A DNA stretch of 52,803 nucleotides from a virus: the IMG/VR virus record IMGVR_UViG_3300036781_000147, positions 1 to 52,803 of that record; one strand, given 5' to 3'. A program made the translations under genes and the position numbers. This document shows, in pieces, positions 21,023 to 28,734 of the stretch. Positions within the stretch are counted from its first letter, which is position 1, and each line of letters begins with the position of its first letter. Under the pieces are notes generated by a model that had not been told where the DNA came from, made no database searches, and was given only the letters and a program-made list of their open reading frames with translations.

Positions 21023-22717
21023 ATGGCACACTACAAGCTTCCTGAGAGCGTTACTGCTCTGTCGGATGACGAGCTGGTTGAGAACCTTCAGGCAGCCGTC
21101 CGGTCCTTCAGCGCCACCTCCAAGGCCGACGTCGTCGGTCCCGACACGCTGCCCGCTCTGCGTGAGCTGAAGGCCGCGATCGAGACTCTCAAGGAAGAGC
21201 AGACCTCTCGCACTGAGGCGGCCGAGGCTGCCGCCAACGAGATCGACAAGCTCACCGCTGAGGTGTTCGGGGAGGACGAGACCACCGAGGAGAGAAGCGA
21301 GGGGAAGGCGCCTGAGGCGGCGGAGTCGGCCACTGAGGTTGTCGCGCCGACCGCCGTCCAGACCGCCGACGAGGTAGCCGCGTCCGCCGGGATCAACGTC
21401 CGCCGCTCCACGCTCAACCTGGCAGCCGTACGTGCCCGCCAGTCCCAGGCGTCCCAGTCGCTGAGCAAGTACCTGGCACCGGAGACCCCGGACGGTATTG
21501 AGATTGTCGCGTCCGTCGACGTCCCTGGCTTCCGTCCCGGTCAGGAGTTCAGCCTGTCCGAGGTGACTGAGGGCGTCATGCGGCGCGCGTCGTCGCTGCA
21601 GACCGCTGGCGGTGGAACGGGCCTCGTCGCGTCCTACCGCCTGCCGTTCCCGGCAGAGCTTCAGGTCAACGACTCCTCGTCGGCGCCCGAGGGCAGCCTT
21701 GCGGTGATGAAGGCGGCCGACCAGCGGCGCCTTCCCGGCAACGGCGACCTTGTCGCGTCGGGCGGCTGGTGTGCTCCGTCCGAAACGGTCTACGCGATCA
21801 CTGACATCGCGTGCCCCGACATGCTGTGGGACCTCCCGGAGATCCAGCTCACGCGTGGTGGCCTGAGGTTCTTCCGCACCCCGGCCCTGGACGTCAACGC
21901 CCTGACGTGGATTCACACGGAACAGGACGACATCGCAGGCAACACCAAGCCGTGTTTCACCATCCCCTGCCCGGACCCGATCGACACGCGGGCTCAGGCT
22001 CAGGGTGTCTGCCTTGAGTCGGGCATCCTCACGCAGCGGTTCTTCCCTGAGCTCATCGACTGGTACGTCCGCAACTCCATGGTCGCCCATGAGATTCGGC
22101 TCAAGACGGCCATGTACGACCAGGCCCGTACGGCTGCCACAGCGGTCACCATGCCCGCCACGTTCGCTTCCTTCTCCGCCGTGTTCGATGCGGTGGCGCT
22201 GCAGGCGGCGGACATGATCGAGCGCTACAACCTGTGTGACTCGACTCAGCTCGAAGTCGTCTTCCCCTGGTGGGTGCGGAACATGTTCCTCGCGGACATC
22301 GCCCGTCACGAGGACGTCAGCCCGACGGAGCTGGACCCGGCTGTCATCACCGCCGCGTTCGCCCGCCTGGGTGTCTCGGTGCAGTTCGCTCGTGGTCTCG
22401 CCCCGGCGGTCGGTACCGACATCGGTGACGCCACCCCGGCCACCGTGTGGCCCGCCACGGTTGAGTTCATGATCTACCCGTCCGGCAACTTCCAGCTGGC
22501 GCGCGGCCCGGAGATCAACCTCGGTGTCATCATCGACTCCGTCACCGTGGCGACCAACGATCAGAAGATGTTCTCTGAGGAAGCGGTCGCGCTCATCGAC
22601 CGTCTTGGTCTCGCCCGCGTCGTCACCGTCCCGGTCTGTGCTGACGGTTCAGTCGGTGCTCGCACCACGTACACCTGCACCGCTCCTGAGGACGAAGGTG
22701 GTACCGGCGGCGCGTGA
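21023..22717 (+). CDS. Major capsid protein with N-terminal scaffold-like domain
   Basis: The 564-residue protein has an N-terminal coiled, highly charged region (about 1-110: ELKAAIETLKEEQ, later EDETTEERSEG). This fits a delta/scaffolding domain removed by the upstream protease. An HK97-fold-like body follows with LYQ-type long helices (IDWYVRNSMVAHEIRLKTAMY) and a P-domain region (VEFMIYPSGNFQLARGPEINLG). It is the major shell protein by position and promoter strength. It contains about ten Cys, unusual for this family. The ATG lacks a strong ribosome-binding site (GAGAAATGGACTAGC). Confidence 0.88.
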   Translation: MAHYKLPESVTALSDDELVENLQAAVRSFSATSKADVVGPDTLPALRELKAAIETLKEEQTSRTEAAEAAANEIDKLTAEVFGEDETTEERSEGKAPEAAESATEVVAPTAVQTADEVAASAGINVRRSTLNLAAVRARQSQASQSLSKYLAPETPDGIEIVASVDVPGFRPGQEFSLSEVTEGVMRRASSLQTAGGGTGLVASYRLPFPAELQVNDSSSAPEGSLAVMKAADQRRLPGNGDLVASGGWCAPSETVYAITDIACPDMLWDLPEIQLTRGGLRFFRTPALDVNALTWIHTEQDDIAGNTKPCFTIPCPDPIDTRAQAQGVCLESGILTQRFFPELIDWYVRNSMVAHEIRLKTAMYDQARTAATAVTMPATFASFSAVFDAVALQAADMIERYNLCDSTQLEVVFPWWVRNMFLADIARHEDVSPTELDPAVITAAFARLGVSVQFARGLAPAVGTDIGDATPATVWPATVEFMIYPSGNFQLARGPEINLGVIIDSVTVATNDQKMFSEEAVALIDRLGLARVVTVPVCADGSVGARTTYTCTAPEDEGGTGGA

Positions 22718-22742
22718 TCTGCTCCGCAACACTGGGTAGGTA

Positions 22743-22772
22743 GAGACCCGTCCGCTACGGCGGGCGGGTCTC
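22743..22772. terminator. Terminator after capsid gene
   Basis: GAGACCCGTCCGC (22743-22755) pairs with 22760-22772. It ends the capsid transcript. CATAGACT near 22791 may start the next one. Confidence 0.75.
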
Positions 22773-22829
22773 TCGCCGTTCCTGGCCCATAGACTTGGGC
22801 CGACACCACCTACACGAGAGGCGGACACT

Positions 22830-23678
22830 GTGCCCGCAACCGGACTGAGGGCACTCGTTGCCCCGATCGTCAGTGAGCCGTCCCCGCACGGCTTGCTTGG
22901 CGGCTGCATCGACGTGGTGCAGGCCGCCGACGTCCATGAGCTGAACGGCACCGACATGATGTCTCTGTCGTGCTCAGGGGCAAACATCTGGCAGGACTGC
23001 CCAGACCCTGCCTTCCCCAACCCGGACACCAAGGTGTTCGAGCGTCCCGACACATGCTCGTTCGAGCCGATCACTGTCTACGCGGGCGTGACCTGTTCGA
23101 CGTTCGGCCTCACCTTTGAGGAGGGGCAGAGCCGGGCCATGGACCAGCTGGCCATGGGTGAGCAGCGGGCGCTCGAAGGGTTCTTCCTGACCCGCTTCCT
23201 CCAGCCCACGGTCGACACCAATAGCACCGACCTCACCCCGGCGGCAGGGGCTCTGTCGGTCGCTCAGGGGGTGGCGGTGCTGGAGATGTGGCTCGCTGCC
23301 AACTTCGGCGGTGCTGGCGTCCTGCACGCACCTGCGGGCCTGGGAGCGCTGCTCTCGTACTTCCAGACGGTCGACTTCGTTACGGCCGCCACGCCGCACC
23401 CGACGACGCTGGCGGGCAACTGCGTCATCCTCGGTGCCGGGTACGACCCGTCGACGGGGCCGGACGGGACGACGGCCACTGCAGCTGGCGAGACGTGGAT
23501 CTACATCACCCCGGCCATGAGGATTCGTCGTGACCTGCCGTTCCTGCCCGTCACGAACGAGGGGTCGTCGCTGCGCTCGGTGACCAACGACCGGTTCGCA
23601 CTCGCGGAGACGACGTTCACCCCCGAGGTCTCGTGCTGCATCGCGGCGGCGGTGCGTGTCTCCCTGGCGGCATGTTGA
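22830..23678 (+). CDS. Putative virion protein following the capsid gene
   Basis: The 282-residue product starts at GTG 22830 after AGAGGCGG. It contains nine Cys. A central helical region (FEEGQSRAMDQLAMGEQRAL) and GVLHAPAGLGALL followed by a beta-rich end (GYDPSTGPDG, WIYITPAMRIRR) look like a shell-associated or capsid-related protein. I have seen the pattern downstream of other actinophage capsid genes, but I cannot name a function. A minor capsid or vertex protein is the most likely role. Confidence 0.6.
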   Translation: MPATGLRALVAPIVSEPSPHGLLGGCIDVVQAADVHELNGTDMMSLSCSGANIWQDCPDPAFPNPDTKVFERPDTCSFEPITVYAGVTCSTFGLTFEEGQSRAMDQLAMGEQRALEGFFLTRFLQPTVDTNSTDLTPAAGALSVAQGVAVLEMWLAANFGGAGVLHAPAGLGALLSYFQTVDFVTAATPHPTTLAGNCVILGAGYDPSTGPDGTTATAAGETWIYITPAMRIRRDLPFLPVTNEGSSLRSVTNDRFALAETTFTPEVSCCIAAAVRVSLAAC

Positions 23679-24010
23679 TGAGCATCCTTCACGTGCACGT
23701 GGAACCGGCCAGGGGGCAGCGCCGCGACTTCGCCCGCTGGTGCCTGGCTCAGACACCCCAGCTGCACACGGCATCGTCCACGGGGACGAACGTCCCGGTC
23801 GCCCTGTACCCGAGCGTGCCGCCTGAGCTACTGGCGGGCGCGTACGTGGACGGCTACCTCATCCCCGAGGTAGTTCCCCAGTCTGCTTCTCCCGAGCCCG
23901 CAGAGGGCAGCACAGCGGTTCCTGACGCCGACCCCGCACAGAGCGTGTCTGTCACCAAGGCTCCTCGCAAGCGGGCTGCAAGGAAGACCATCCCGAAGGA
24001 AGAGTCATGA
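23678..24010 (+). CDS. Small head-module protein with basic tail
   Basis: The 110-residue product begins SILHVHVEPARGQRRDFARW and ends in a lysine/arginine-rich tail (KAPRKRAARKTIPKEES). ATG 23678 shares a base with the previous stop; ATG 23672 is an alternative. The ordered N-terminal half and disordered basic C-terminus suggest contact with DNA or the capsid interior. No family is recognised. Confidence 0.55.
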   Translation: MSILHVHVEPARGQRRDFARWCLAQTPQLHTASSTGTNVPVALYPSVPPELLAGAYVDGYLIPEVVPQSASPEPAEGSTAVPDADPAQSVSVTKAPRKRAARKTIPKEES

Positions 24011-24597
24011 CCTCACCCGTCGACCCTGGATTCGACCCTCAGCCGTGCAGCACTGGAGGTGGGGGCGGAGAGGTCACCATCGGTGACCAGCCGATCGACG
24101 TCAACGTCGTCTCGGGTGGAGGTGGCGGAGGTGACGTGACCGTAGTCAACGACTCAGACAACCCGATTCCGGTTACCGGCACCGTCACAGCCACTGTGCC
24201 CAACCCGCTCCCGGTAAGCGGCACCGTGACGGCGAACGTGCCGAACCCCCTACCCGTCACCGGTACCGTCACGGCCACAGTCCCGAACCCGCTGCCAGTC
24301 ACGGTCAACGGAACGGTGACAGCCGTCATCGACACGGCGTCCCCGAGCCTGATCACTTCCACGTTCGAGTATTCGGATGCGGAGGGAACCGTCGTGGTGG
24401 ACCAGGGCGCTCGGTCGGTGACGGCCTACGTGATGACCGGTCCGGTGAGCCTCGACATCAGTGGAACCGCATCGACCATTCCGACAGGCATGACCGTCAC
24501 GTGGAGCGTGGAGGACCCGTCCGAGGAACTGACCGACGTGTTCACGTTCTCGAATGCGGGAACGGCCGTTTTCGGTGTAGCGACAACCAGGGGCTAA
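24007..24597 (+). CDS. Repeat-containing beta-structured virion protein
   Basis: The 196-residue protein has a Gly-rich N-terminus. From about residue 53 it has four tandem copies of a 14-residue unit, NPLPVTGTVTATVP, with small changes. A beta-sandwich-like C-terminal domain follows (about 120-196). The repeat would fold as a fibrous beta structure. Its position after the capsid, before a collagen-like protein, suggests a capsid decoration or head fibre. It starts at ATG 24007, overlapping the previous stop (ATGA). Confidence 0.65.
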   Translation: MTSPVDPGFDPQPCSTGGGGGEVTIGDQPIDVNVVSGGGGGGDVTVVNDSDNPIPVTGTVTATVPNPLPVSGTVTANVPNPLPVTGTVTATVPNPLPVTVNGTVTAVIDTASPSLITSTFEYSDAEGTVVVDQGARSVTAYVMTGPVSLDISGTASTIPTGMTVTWSVEDPSEELTDVFTFSNAGTAVFGVATTRG

Positions 24598-24622
24598 CCC
24601 GGAGTAACAGCCTACGATGGAC

Positions 24623-24648
24623 AGAGGTGGGGCATATGCCCCACCTCT
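24623..24648. terminator. Terminator hairpin
   Basis: A perfect palindrome, AGAGGTGGGG, loop CATATG, CCCCACCTCT, lies between the repeat protein and the collagen-like gene. Confidence 0.75.
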
Positions 24649-24669
24649 GATCTGTTTGTGGGGGCGAGC

Positions 24670-25353
24670 ATGACCGCTCGTGGCTTCATCGTCACGTCCA
24701 TACCGAACAACCTCCTCTTGCCGGACCCGGTGACTCAGCTGAACCGGCAGTACACGCTCAACGTGCCAGGCGCACCGTTCAACGTCAACGACGACCCGGT
24801 CACCTGGACTGCAGTCGGACCCAGCTCCACTCCGTTCGTGGACCTGGACGGCAACGTCGTCTCGTCGCTGACGGTCGACGCAACACAGTCCATCTGGATC
24901 ATCTCTGACGGGGTCCACTGGGTGTCTCAGCCTGCACCCACGGGTGGGACGCGCACAGTAGGGCCTACAGGTCCTGCTGGACCGACAGGAGCGACGGGCG
25001 CCACCGGTCCAGCCGGACCGCAGGGTCCTCAGGGCGAACAGGGAGCGACCGGAGCGCAGGGACCGTCAGGTATCAGCCGGTCCTTTTGGGCGGGCACAGG
25101 AGTTACAGACGTGAGTGGGAATGTCACGTTCACCTTTCCCACGCCGTTCGCGTCGGTGCCCGTGGTGGCTCACTCGCTGCAGACCACGCTCGATGACACG
25201 ACCGAGTGCAAGGTGACATCCGTCTCGGCAACCTCGGTGACCTACAACGCGCGCCGGTCTCCCGCCGTGACGCTGCTCGGGATCTCCATCCTGTCCGCCC
25301 CTCAGGCAGCAGTAGGCGTGACGGTCAACGTCATCGCCACTGTGGCTGGGTAG
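24670..25353 (+). CDS. Collagen-like fibre protein
   Basis: The 227-residue protein has a beta-rich N-terminal domain (1-95). About 13 Gly-X-Y triplets follow (from residue 98, GPTGPAGPTGATGATGPAG onward). The compact C-terminal domain (about 140-227) is rich in Ser/Val and resembles H-type lectin folds. Such proteins form trimeric fibres on heads or tails and may bind carbohydrate. ATG 24670 is preceded by GGGGGCGAGC. The location in the head module favours a head fibre. Confidence 0.75.
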   Translation: MTARGFIVTSIPNNLLLPDPVTQLNRQYTLNVPGAPFNVNDDPVTWTAVGPSSTPFVDLDGNVVSSLTVDATQSIWIISDGVHWVSQPAPTGGTRTVGPTGPAGPTGATGATGPAGPQGPQGEQGATGAQGPSGISRSFWAGTGVTDVSGNVTFTFPTPFASVPVVAHSLQTTLDDTTECKVTSVSATSVTYNARRSPAVTLLGISILSAPQAAVGVTVNVIATVAG

Positions 25354-25363
25354 CTGCATGCGT

Positions 25364-25405
25364 GTGGCCCGGCGGCTTCCACGTAGGTGGAGATCGCCGG
25401 GCCAC
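25364..25405. terminator. Bidirectional terminator
   Basis: GTGGCCCGGCG (25364-25374) pairs with 25395-25405. It separates the collagen-like gene from the convergent minus-strand gene at 25434. Confidence 0.8.
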
Positions 25406-25433
25406 TGAAGGGTTGTTCGAACCCAGTGAGACC

Positions 25434-25721
25434 TTACCACTTCCAGCGGGCTGCAACGCGTGACTTGGCCCACATGGCGTACAGGATGTTCCCAATACCG
25501 CCCGTGGTAAGGGCGAGGAGGGCGTGGACCTTCACCGACTGGCGCCGCACCTGGTAGTTGTAGCCGTAGCCCTGGGGGCTCACAGGTTGTACGGGCGCCA
25601 TAGGAGGGGTGGTACCTGTAGGAACGGCGTAGTACTTCCCGTCCGGGTACAGAGCCCACTGCACGTTGGGGTTTGCCGTCCGCTCAGTGGCGGGCGTCCA
25701 GTCGATCCGTGGCGAAGTCAT
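25434..25721 (-). CDS. Small membrane protein, candidate superinfection-exclusion gene
   Basis: The 95-residue product has a polar N-terminal half with PNVQWALYPDGKYYAVP. A C-terminal membrane hairpin follows (HALLALTTGGIGNILYAMWA), similar by eye to superinfection-immunity (Imm) type small membrane proteins. It lies antisense within the late structural block and is bounded by a terminator, which is typical of a moron gene. CATACT ends only six bases before ATG 25721, so the mRNA may be leaderless. The function is inferred only from these features. Confidence 0.6.
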   Translation of the reverse strand: MTSPRIDWTPATERTANPNVQWALYPDGKYYAVPTGTTPPMAPVQPVSPQGYGYNYQVRRQSVKVHALLALTTGGIGNILYAMWAKSRVAARWKW

Positions 25722-25773
25722 GCCACCAGTATGCACCCACCCCAGGGCATGCGGCGCATGATACCCCGTCGCG

Positions 25774-25823
25774 TATGCTAAGGAGTGCCCAGATAGGGCA
25801 CGTGTCGCTGGTGGTAGGCCGGG
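25774..25823 (+). promoter_or_regulatory. Major tail gene -10 and shared leader motif
   Basis: TATGCT (25774-25779) is a candidate -10. The leader motif CTGGTGGTAGGCCGGG (25808-25823) ends 28 bases before ATG 25852. A small stem (GTGCCC with GGGCAC) lies between them. Confidence 0.65.
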
Positions 25824-25851
25824 CAGCAAGAGGAACCGGGGAAGGATTCCT

Positions 25852-26613
25852 ATGAGCTGTCTGCTCGTTGCTGGCCCGTCAACTATCCGGGTCACCCTGC
25901 TTGACGGGTGCGGCGCCCCCGTCGTCGGGGATGAGAACGCGTTCGTTGCGTCGTGCTTCACCTCCATCGCCATGAACTCCGACACAGACACCGTGGACGA
26001 CACGATCTACCGGGACGGCACCGGGTCCGTCTGTGCGATCAAGCGAGGCTGCACTACGCTGCTCGGCTACACCGTGGAAGCCAACCTCAACGGTGTCACC
26101 CCGGGCCTGGTGTCCCTGATGACGGGCAACCCGGTCGTCGCGGGTACGGACGGAGAAGCTATCGGCTACGACGACTGTGCGATCCAGTGCAACCACGGCT
26201 TTGCCCTGGAGGTCTGGAACGAGGTCATCGGTGACGCGTGTGCGGACGGTGAGGTCACGTACATGTACACGCTCCTGCCGTGGGTCACGGGCGGATATGT
26301 CACGGACCTTGAGCTCGGCACCGATGCCCTCGCCTTCCAGGTGACGGGCACCACGCGTGCCGGGGGCAACTGGGGTGTCGGCCCGTGGAACGTGCAGGGC
26401 GACCCGGCCGCGCCGATGCTCACCCCGCTGGGTGCGTCCTGCCACCGCAGGATCATGTCCACCAACGTCGCGCCGCCCGAGGCATCGTGTGACCCGGTGG
26501 AGGTCCCGGCTCCGACCGGTGGCGGTGAGGGCCTCGTGGCCAACACGTTCGCCAAGACGACCGGGGGCACCAAGACGGCTGACGTCAAGGAGCCTGCAAC
26601 GTCTGCTGCGTAG
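25852..26613 (+). CDS. Major tail (tube) protein
   Basis: The 253-residue protein has the layout typical of actinophage tail-tube proteins. An N-terminal VRVTLLDGCGAP-like start leads to LLGYTVEANLNGVTPGLVSLMTGNP (about residues 71-95), DGEAIGYDD, a central WVTGGYVTDLELGTDALAFQ and a C-terminal Gly/Ala linker. It has its own promoter and the leader motif shared with capsid and tape-measure genes, as expected for an abundant protein. It contains ten Cys. Its place before the connectors is unusual but not unprecedented. Confidence 0.75.
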   Translation: MSCLLVAGPSTIRVTLLDGCGAPVVGDENAFVASCFTSIAMNSDTDTVDDTIYRDGTGSVCAIKRGCTTLLGYTVEANLNGVTPGLVSLMTGNPVVAGTDGEAIGYDDCAIQCNHGFALEVWNEVIGDACADGEVTYMYTLLPWVTGGYVTDLELGTDALAFQVTGTTRAGGNWGVGPWNVQGDPAAPMLTPLGASCHRRIMSTNVAPPEASCDPVEVPAPTGGGEGLVANTFAKTTGGTKTADVKEPATSAA

Positions 26614-26640
26614 TCCCGCAACGCCTGCCCACCCGTGCAA

Positions 26641-26688
26641 CAGGGTCCCGCAACGACTGTTGCGGGACCCTGTTCGTACCTGCATCAC
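26641..26688 (+). promoter_or_regulatory. Composite terminator hairpin and promoter
   Basis: CAGGGTCCCGCA pairs with TGCGGGACCCTG (26641-26672). TTGCGG (26660-26665) lies within the arm and CATCAC (26683-26688) follows after 17 bp. It separates the tail-tube gene from the connector genes. Confidence 0.7.
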
Positions 26689-26711
26689 CTGCAACAGAGA
26701 GGGAACCGACC

Positions 26712-27557
26712 ATGTCACTGACTGCCGGGACGTGTGACCCGTGGCCCGTGGACGAGACGTGCATGAAGCTGCCCGCCGGGACTGACCCGGCCACGATCAC
26801 CAAGTGGTCCCAGGTGGCTACCGACTATCTATTCATGATGACGGGGCGGCGCATCGGCCCGTCCTGCCCGTCCACGGTGAGGCCCTGTCGCAAGCAGTGC
26901 TGGGACGCCTGGGCGCCGCTGTTCGGCATCTGGCCCGCCGGGTACAACGGCTCCCCGTGGATTCCTTACGTGGACACCAGTGGCCAGATGCGCAACGCGT
27001 CGCTGTGCGGGTGTGGTCCACGAGGCTGCCACTGCGGGGGCGAGCTGTGCGAGATCGAACTGTCCGGCCCCGTCTACGACGTCATCGAGGTGAAGGTCGA
27101 CGGGGTGGTGCTGGACCCGTCGACGTACAACATCCTGGACGGTCGGTTCCTGGTGCGCCGCACGGACGACGTGGACGACGACGGCAACGGGCTGTGTTGG
27201 CCGACGTGCCAGGACATGAGCCTGCCGGACACGGAGGAAGGTACCTTCAGCGTCACCTACCGCACAGGGCTGGAAGTTCCTCAGCTGGCCGTGCAGGCAG
27301 TCTCCGCACTCACTGCCCACTTCATCAGGGGGTGCGACGGGTGCGGCTGTGGAGCGGGCACACAGCAGAACCTAGCGAGGCTACAGCGCCAGGGAGTAGA
27401 GCTGGACTTCGCCGACCCGACCGTGCTGTTTACGGACGGTAGGACGGGTATTGACATCGTGGACTTCGCGATCAAGGCACTCAACCCGGGTGCGCTCCCC
27501 CGGGCGATGAGGGTGCTCAGCCCTGACAGCCCCCGTCGTCCCCGGCTGTGGGGGTGA
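26712..27557 (+). CDS. Head-to-tail adaptor
   Basis: The 281-residue protein opens with a helical region (ATITKWSQVATDYLFMMTGRRIG) typical of gp6/gp15-type connector proteins. A beta domain (IELSGPVYDVIEVKVDGVVL) and a late helix (AVQAVSALTAHFIRGC) follow. It carries about 15 Cys, several in CxC pairs (LCGCG, GCHCGG, GCDGCGCG), which is exceptional. It should form the ring directly below the portal. It starts at ATG 26712 after AGAGAGGGAACC. Confidence 0.75.
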   Translation: MSLTAGTCDPWPVDETCMKLPAGTDPATITKWSQVATDYLFMMTGRRIGPSCPSTVRPCRKQCWDAWAPLFGIWPAGYNGSPWIPYVDTSGQMRNASLCGCGPRGCHCGGELCEIELSGPVYDVIEVKVDGVVLDPSTYNILDGRFLVRRTDDVDDDGNGLCWPTCQDMSLPDTEEGTFSVTYRTGLEVPQLAVQAVSALTAHFIRGCDGCGCGAGTQQNLARLQRQGVELDFADPTVLFTDGRTGIDIVDFAIKALNPGALPRAMRVLSPDSPRRPRLWG

Positions 27558-27561
27558 GGAC

Positions 27562-28134
27562 ATGGCAGCGTTGAACGTGCTCGCCGACGCGAGTGAGGCA
27601 CTCCTCGCATGCGTGTGTGAGGCCCTGGACGATATCCCCACGACGCTGCCCGGCATGGCCGGGTGCCCGTGCCGCTCAGGTGTGGTGCCCGGCAATGAGA
27701 TCGCCTGGGACGGATGCGATACCGGGTGCGCCCCGCTGGACGAGGGGAAGTGGTCGGGGCAGCTGGCCGTGAAGACGAACCGGATCTTCGCGTCCGACTT
27801 CGGCAACTTCCCCAGGGAAGCGGCGGTAGTGGCCGACCTGAACGGCTGCAAGGCCACCCCGGTCATGGCGGCGGAACTGGTGGTGTCGGTGATCCGGTGT
27901 GCGCCGATCGGTGACGGGCAGTGCCCGCCGACCGTGGACGAACTGGCAGCTACCGCTCGGCAACAGAACGTAGACATGGTGGCTGTGCGAAAGGGCATCC
28001 TGTGCTGTCTCGCTGGTACAGACCCCACCCGACCCCGTGGCCGGAGGTTCTCCCTGGGCGGCAGCACCACGATAGGGCCACAAGGCGGCTGTGTTGGCTT
28101 TGAGCAGACCGTGACAGTGGATCTGGGATACTGA
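27562..28134 (+). CDS. Head-tail completion protein
   Basis: The 190-residue protein contains 12 Cys and a KTNRIFASDFGNFPRE segment. The central AAELVVSVIRCAPIGDGQCP resembles tail-terminator or stopper proteins of actinophages. It follows the adaptor by four bases and ends the head transcript, just before an intrinsic terminator and the long palindrome. I assign only a general connector role. Confidence 0.65.
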   Translation: MAALNVLADASEALLACVCEALDDIPTTLPGMAGCPCRSGVVPGNEIAWDGCDTGCAPLDEGKWSGQLAVKTNRIFASDFGNFPREAAVVADLNGCKATPVMAAELVVSVIRCAPIGDGQCPPTVDELAATARQQNVDMVAVRKGILCCLAGTDPTRPRGRRFSLGGSTTIGPQGGCVGFEQTVTVDLGY

Positions 28135-28143
28135 GCCACTGAG

Positions 28144-28180
28144 CCCCTGTGCGTCCGTGAGAGCGGCGCACAGGGGTTTT
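28144..28180 (+). terminator. Intrinsic terminator ending the head module
   Basis: CCCCTGTGCG (28144-28153) pairs with CGCACAGGGG (28167-28176), followed by TTTTCTGT. It is a classical rho-independent structure 36 bases before the palindrome arm. Confidence 0.88.
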
Positions 28181-28215
28181 CTGTACCTACTACAGAGCTG
28201 ACGTGTCTCGATTCA

Positions 28216-28402
28216 CCGTTACCTTCTCGTTATCTACCCCTCGCTGACCCCCTTCAGGATGTCCGTTTCTGCCCTGGTTTGGAAGGCACGGGGGTAGTTT
28301 TGGGAGCAGTTTTGGGAACGGCAAAAACCTGCTCTGACCTGGGAGAACAGGTGAGGCGGGGGTAGTTTTTCGGGGGAACCCACTCCAAATTCCTACAGTG
28401 AA
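28216..28402. repeat. Internal palindrome, left arm (187 bp)
   Basis: The arm is the exact reverse complement of 28492-28678. It differs from the right terminal arm (52617-52803) at only four positions: 28235, 28257, 28272 and 28330. It contains two direct copies of CGGGGGTAGTTTT and six G-runs on this strand. No gene can be assigned to it. Confidence 0.97.
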
Positions 28403-28491
28403 TAGGAAATGGCGATCATGAAACTACCTCTTCTCATGTGCACGCGCGCGTACGCGTAAGAAGTACACCCTGTCAAGATCAACAAATCTCG
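28403..28491. other. Centre of palindrome with alternating purine-pyrimidine tract
   Basis: The 89-bp centre is not perfectly symmetric but keeps traces of symmetry: GATCNTGA and CTTCT/AGAAG occur in register on both sides. Bases 28435-28458 form 24 uninterrupted alternating pyrimidine-purine steps, including CGCGCGCG, centred at 28446.5 against the dyad axis at 28447. Such tracts favour Z-DNA. No gene is seen. Confidence 0.85.
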
Positions 28492-28678
28492 TTCACTGTA
28501 GGAATTTGGAGTGGGTTCCCCCGAAAAACTACCCCCGCCTCACCTGTTCTCCCAGGTCAGAGCAGGTTTTTGCCGTTCCCAAAACTGCTCCCAAAACTAC
28601 CCCCGTGCCTTCCAAACCAGGGCAGAAACGGACATCCTGAAGGGGGTCAGCGAGGGGTAGATAACGAGAAGGTAACGG
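28492..28678. repeat. Internal palindrome, right arm (187 bp)
   Basis: The arm is the exact reverse complement of 28216-28402. The direct repeat AAAACTACCCCCG lies at 28525-28537 and 28593-28605, and CCCAAAACT occurs twice near 28578-28598. The arm ends 56 bases before the next start codon. Confidence 0.97.
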
Positions 28679-28734
28679 CATCTGTGATCTACCGTGGGGC
28701 ATGGAAACTCTGTACGGCCGTGAGAGGGGCTCAC

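Noticed and set aside
24160-24310. Short tandem DNA repeats that could be a CRISPR array
   Set aside because: They are contiguous 42-bp units without spacers and encode the repeated NPLPVTGTVTATVP peptide in frame.
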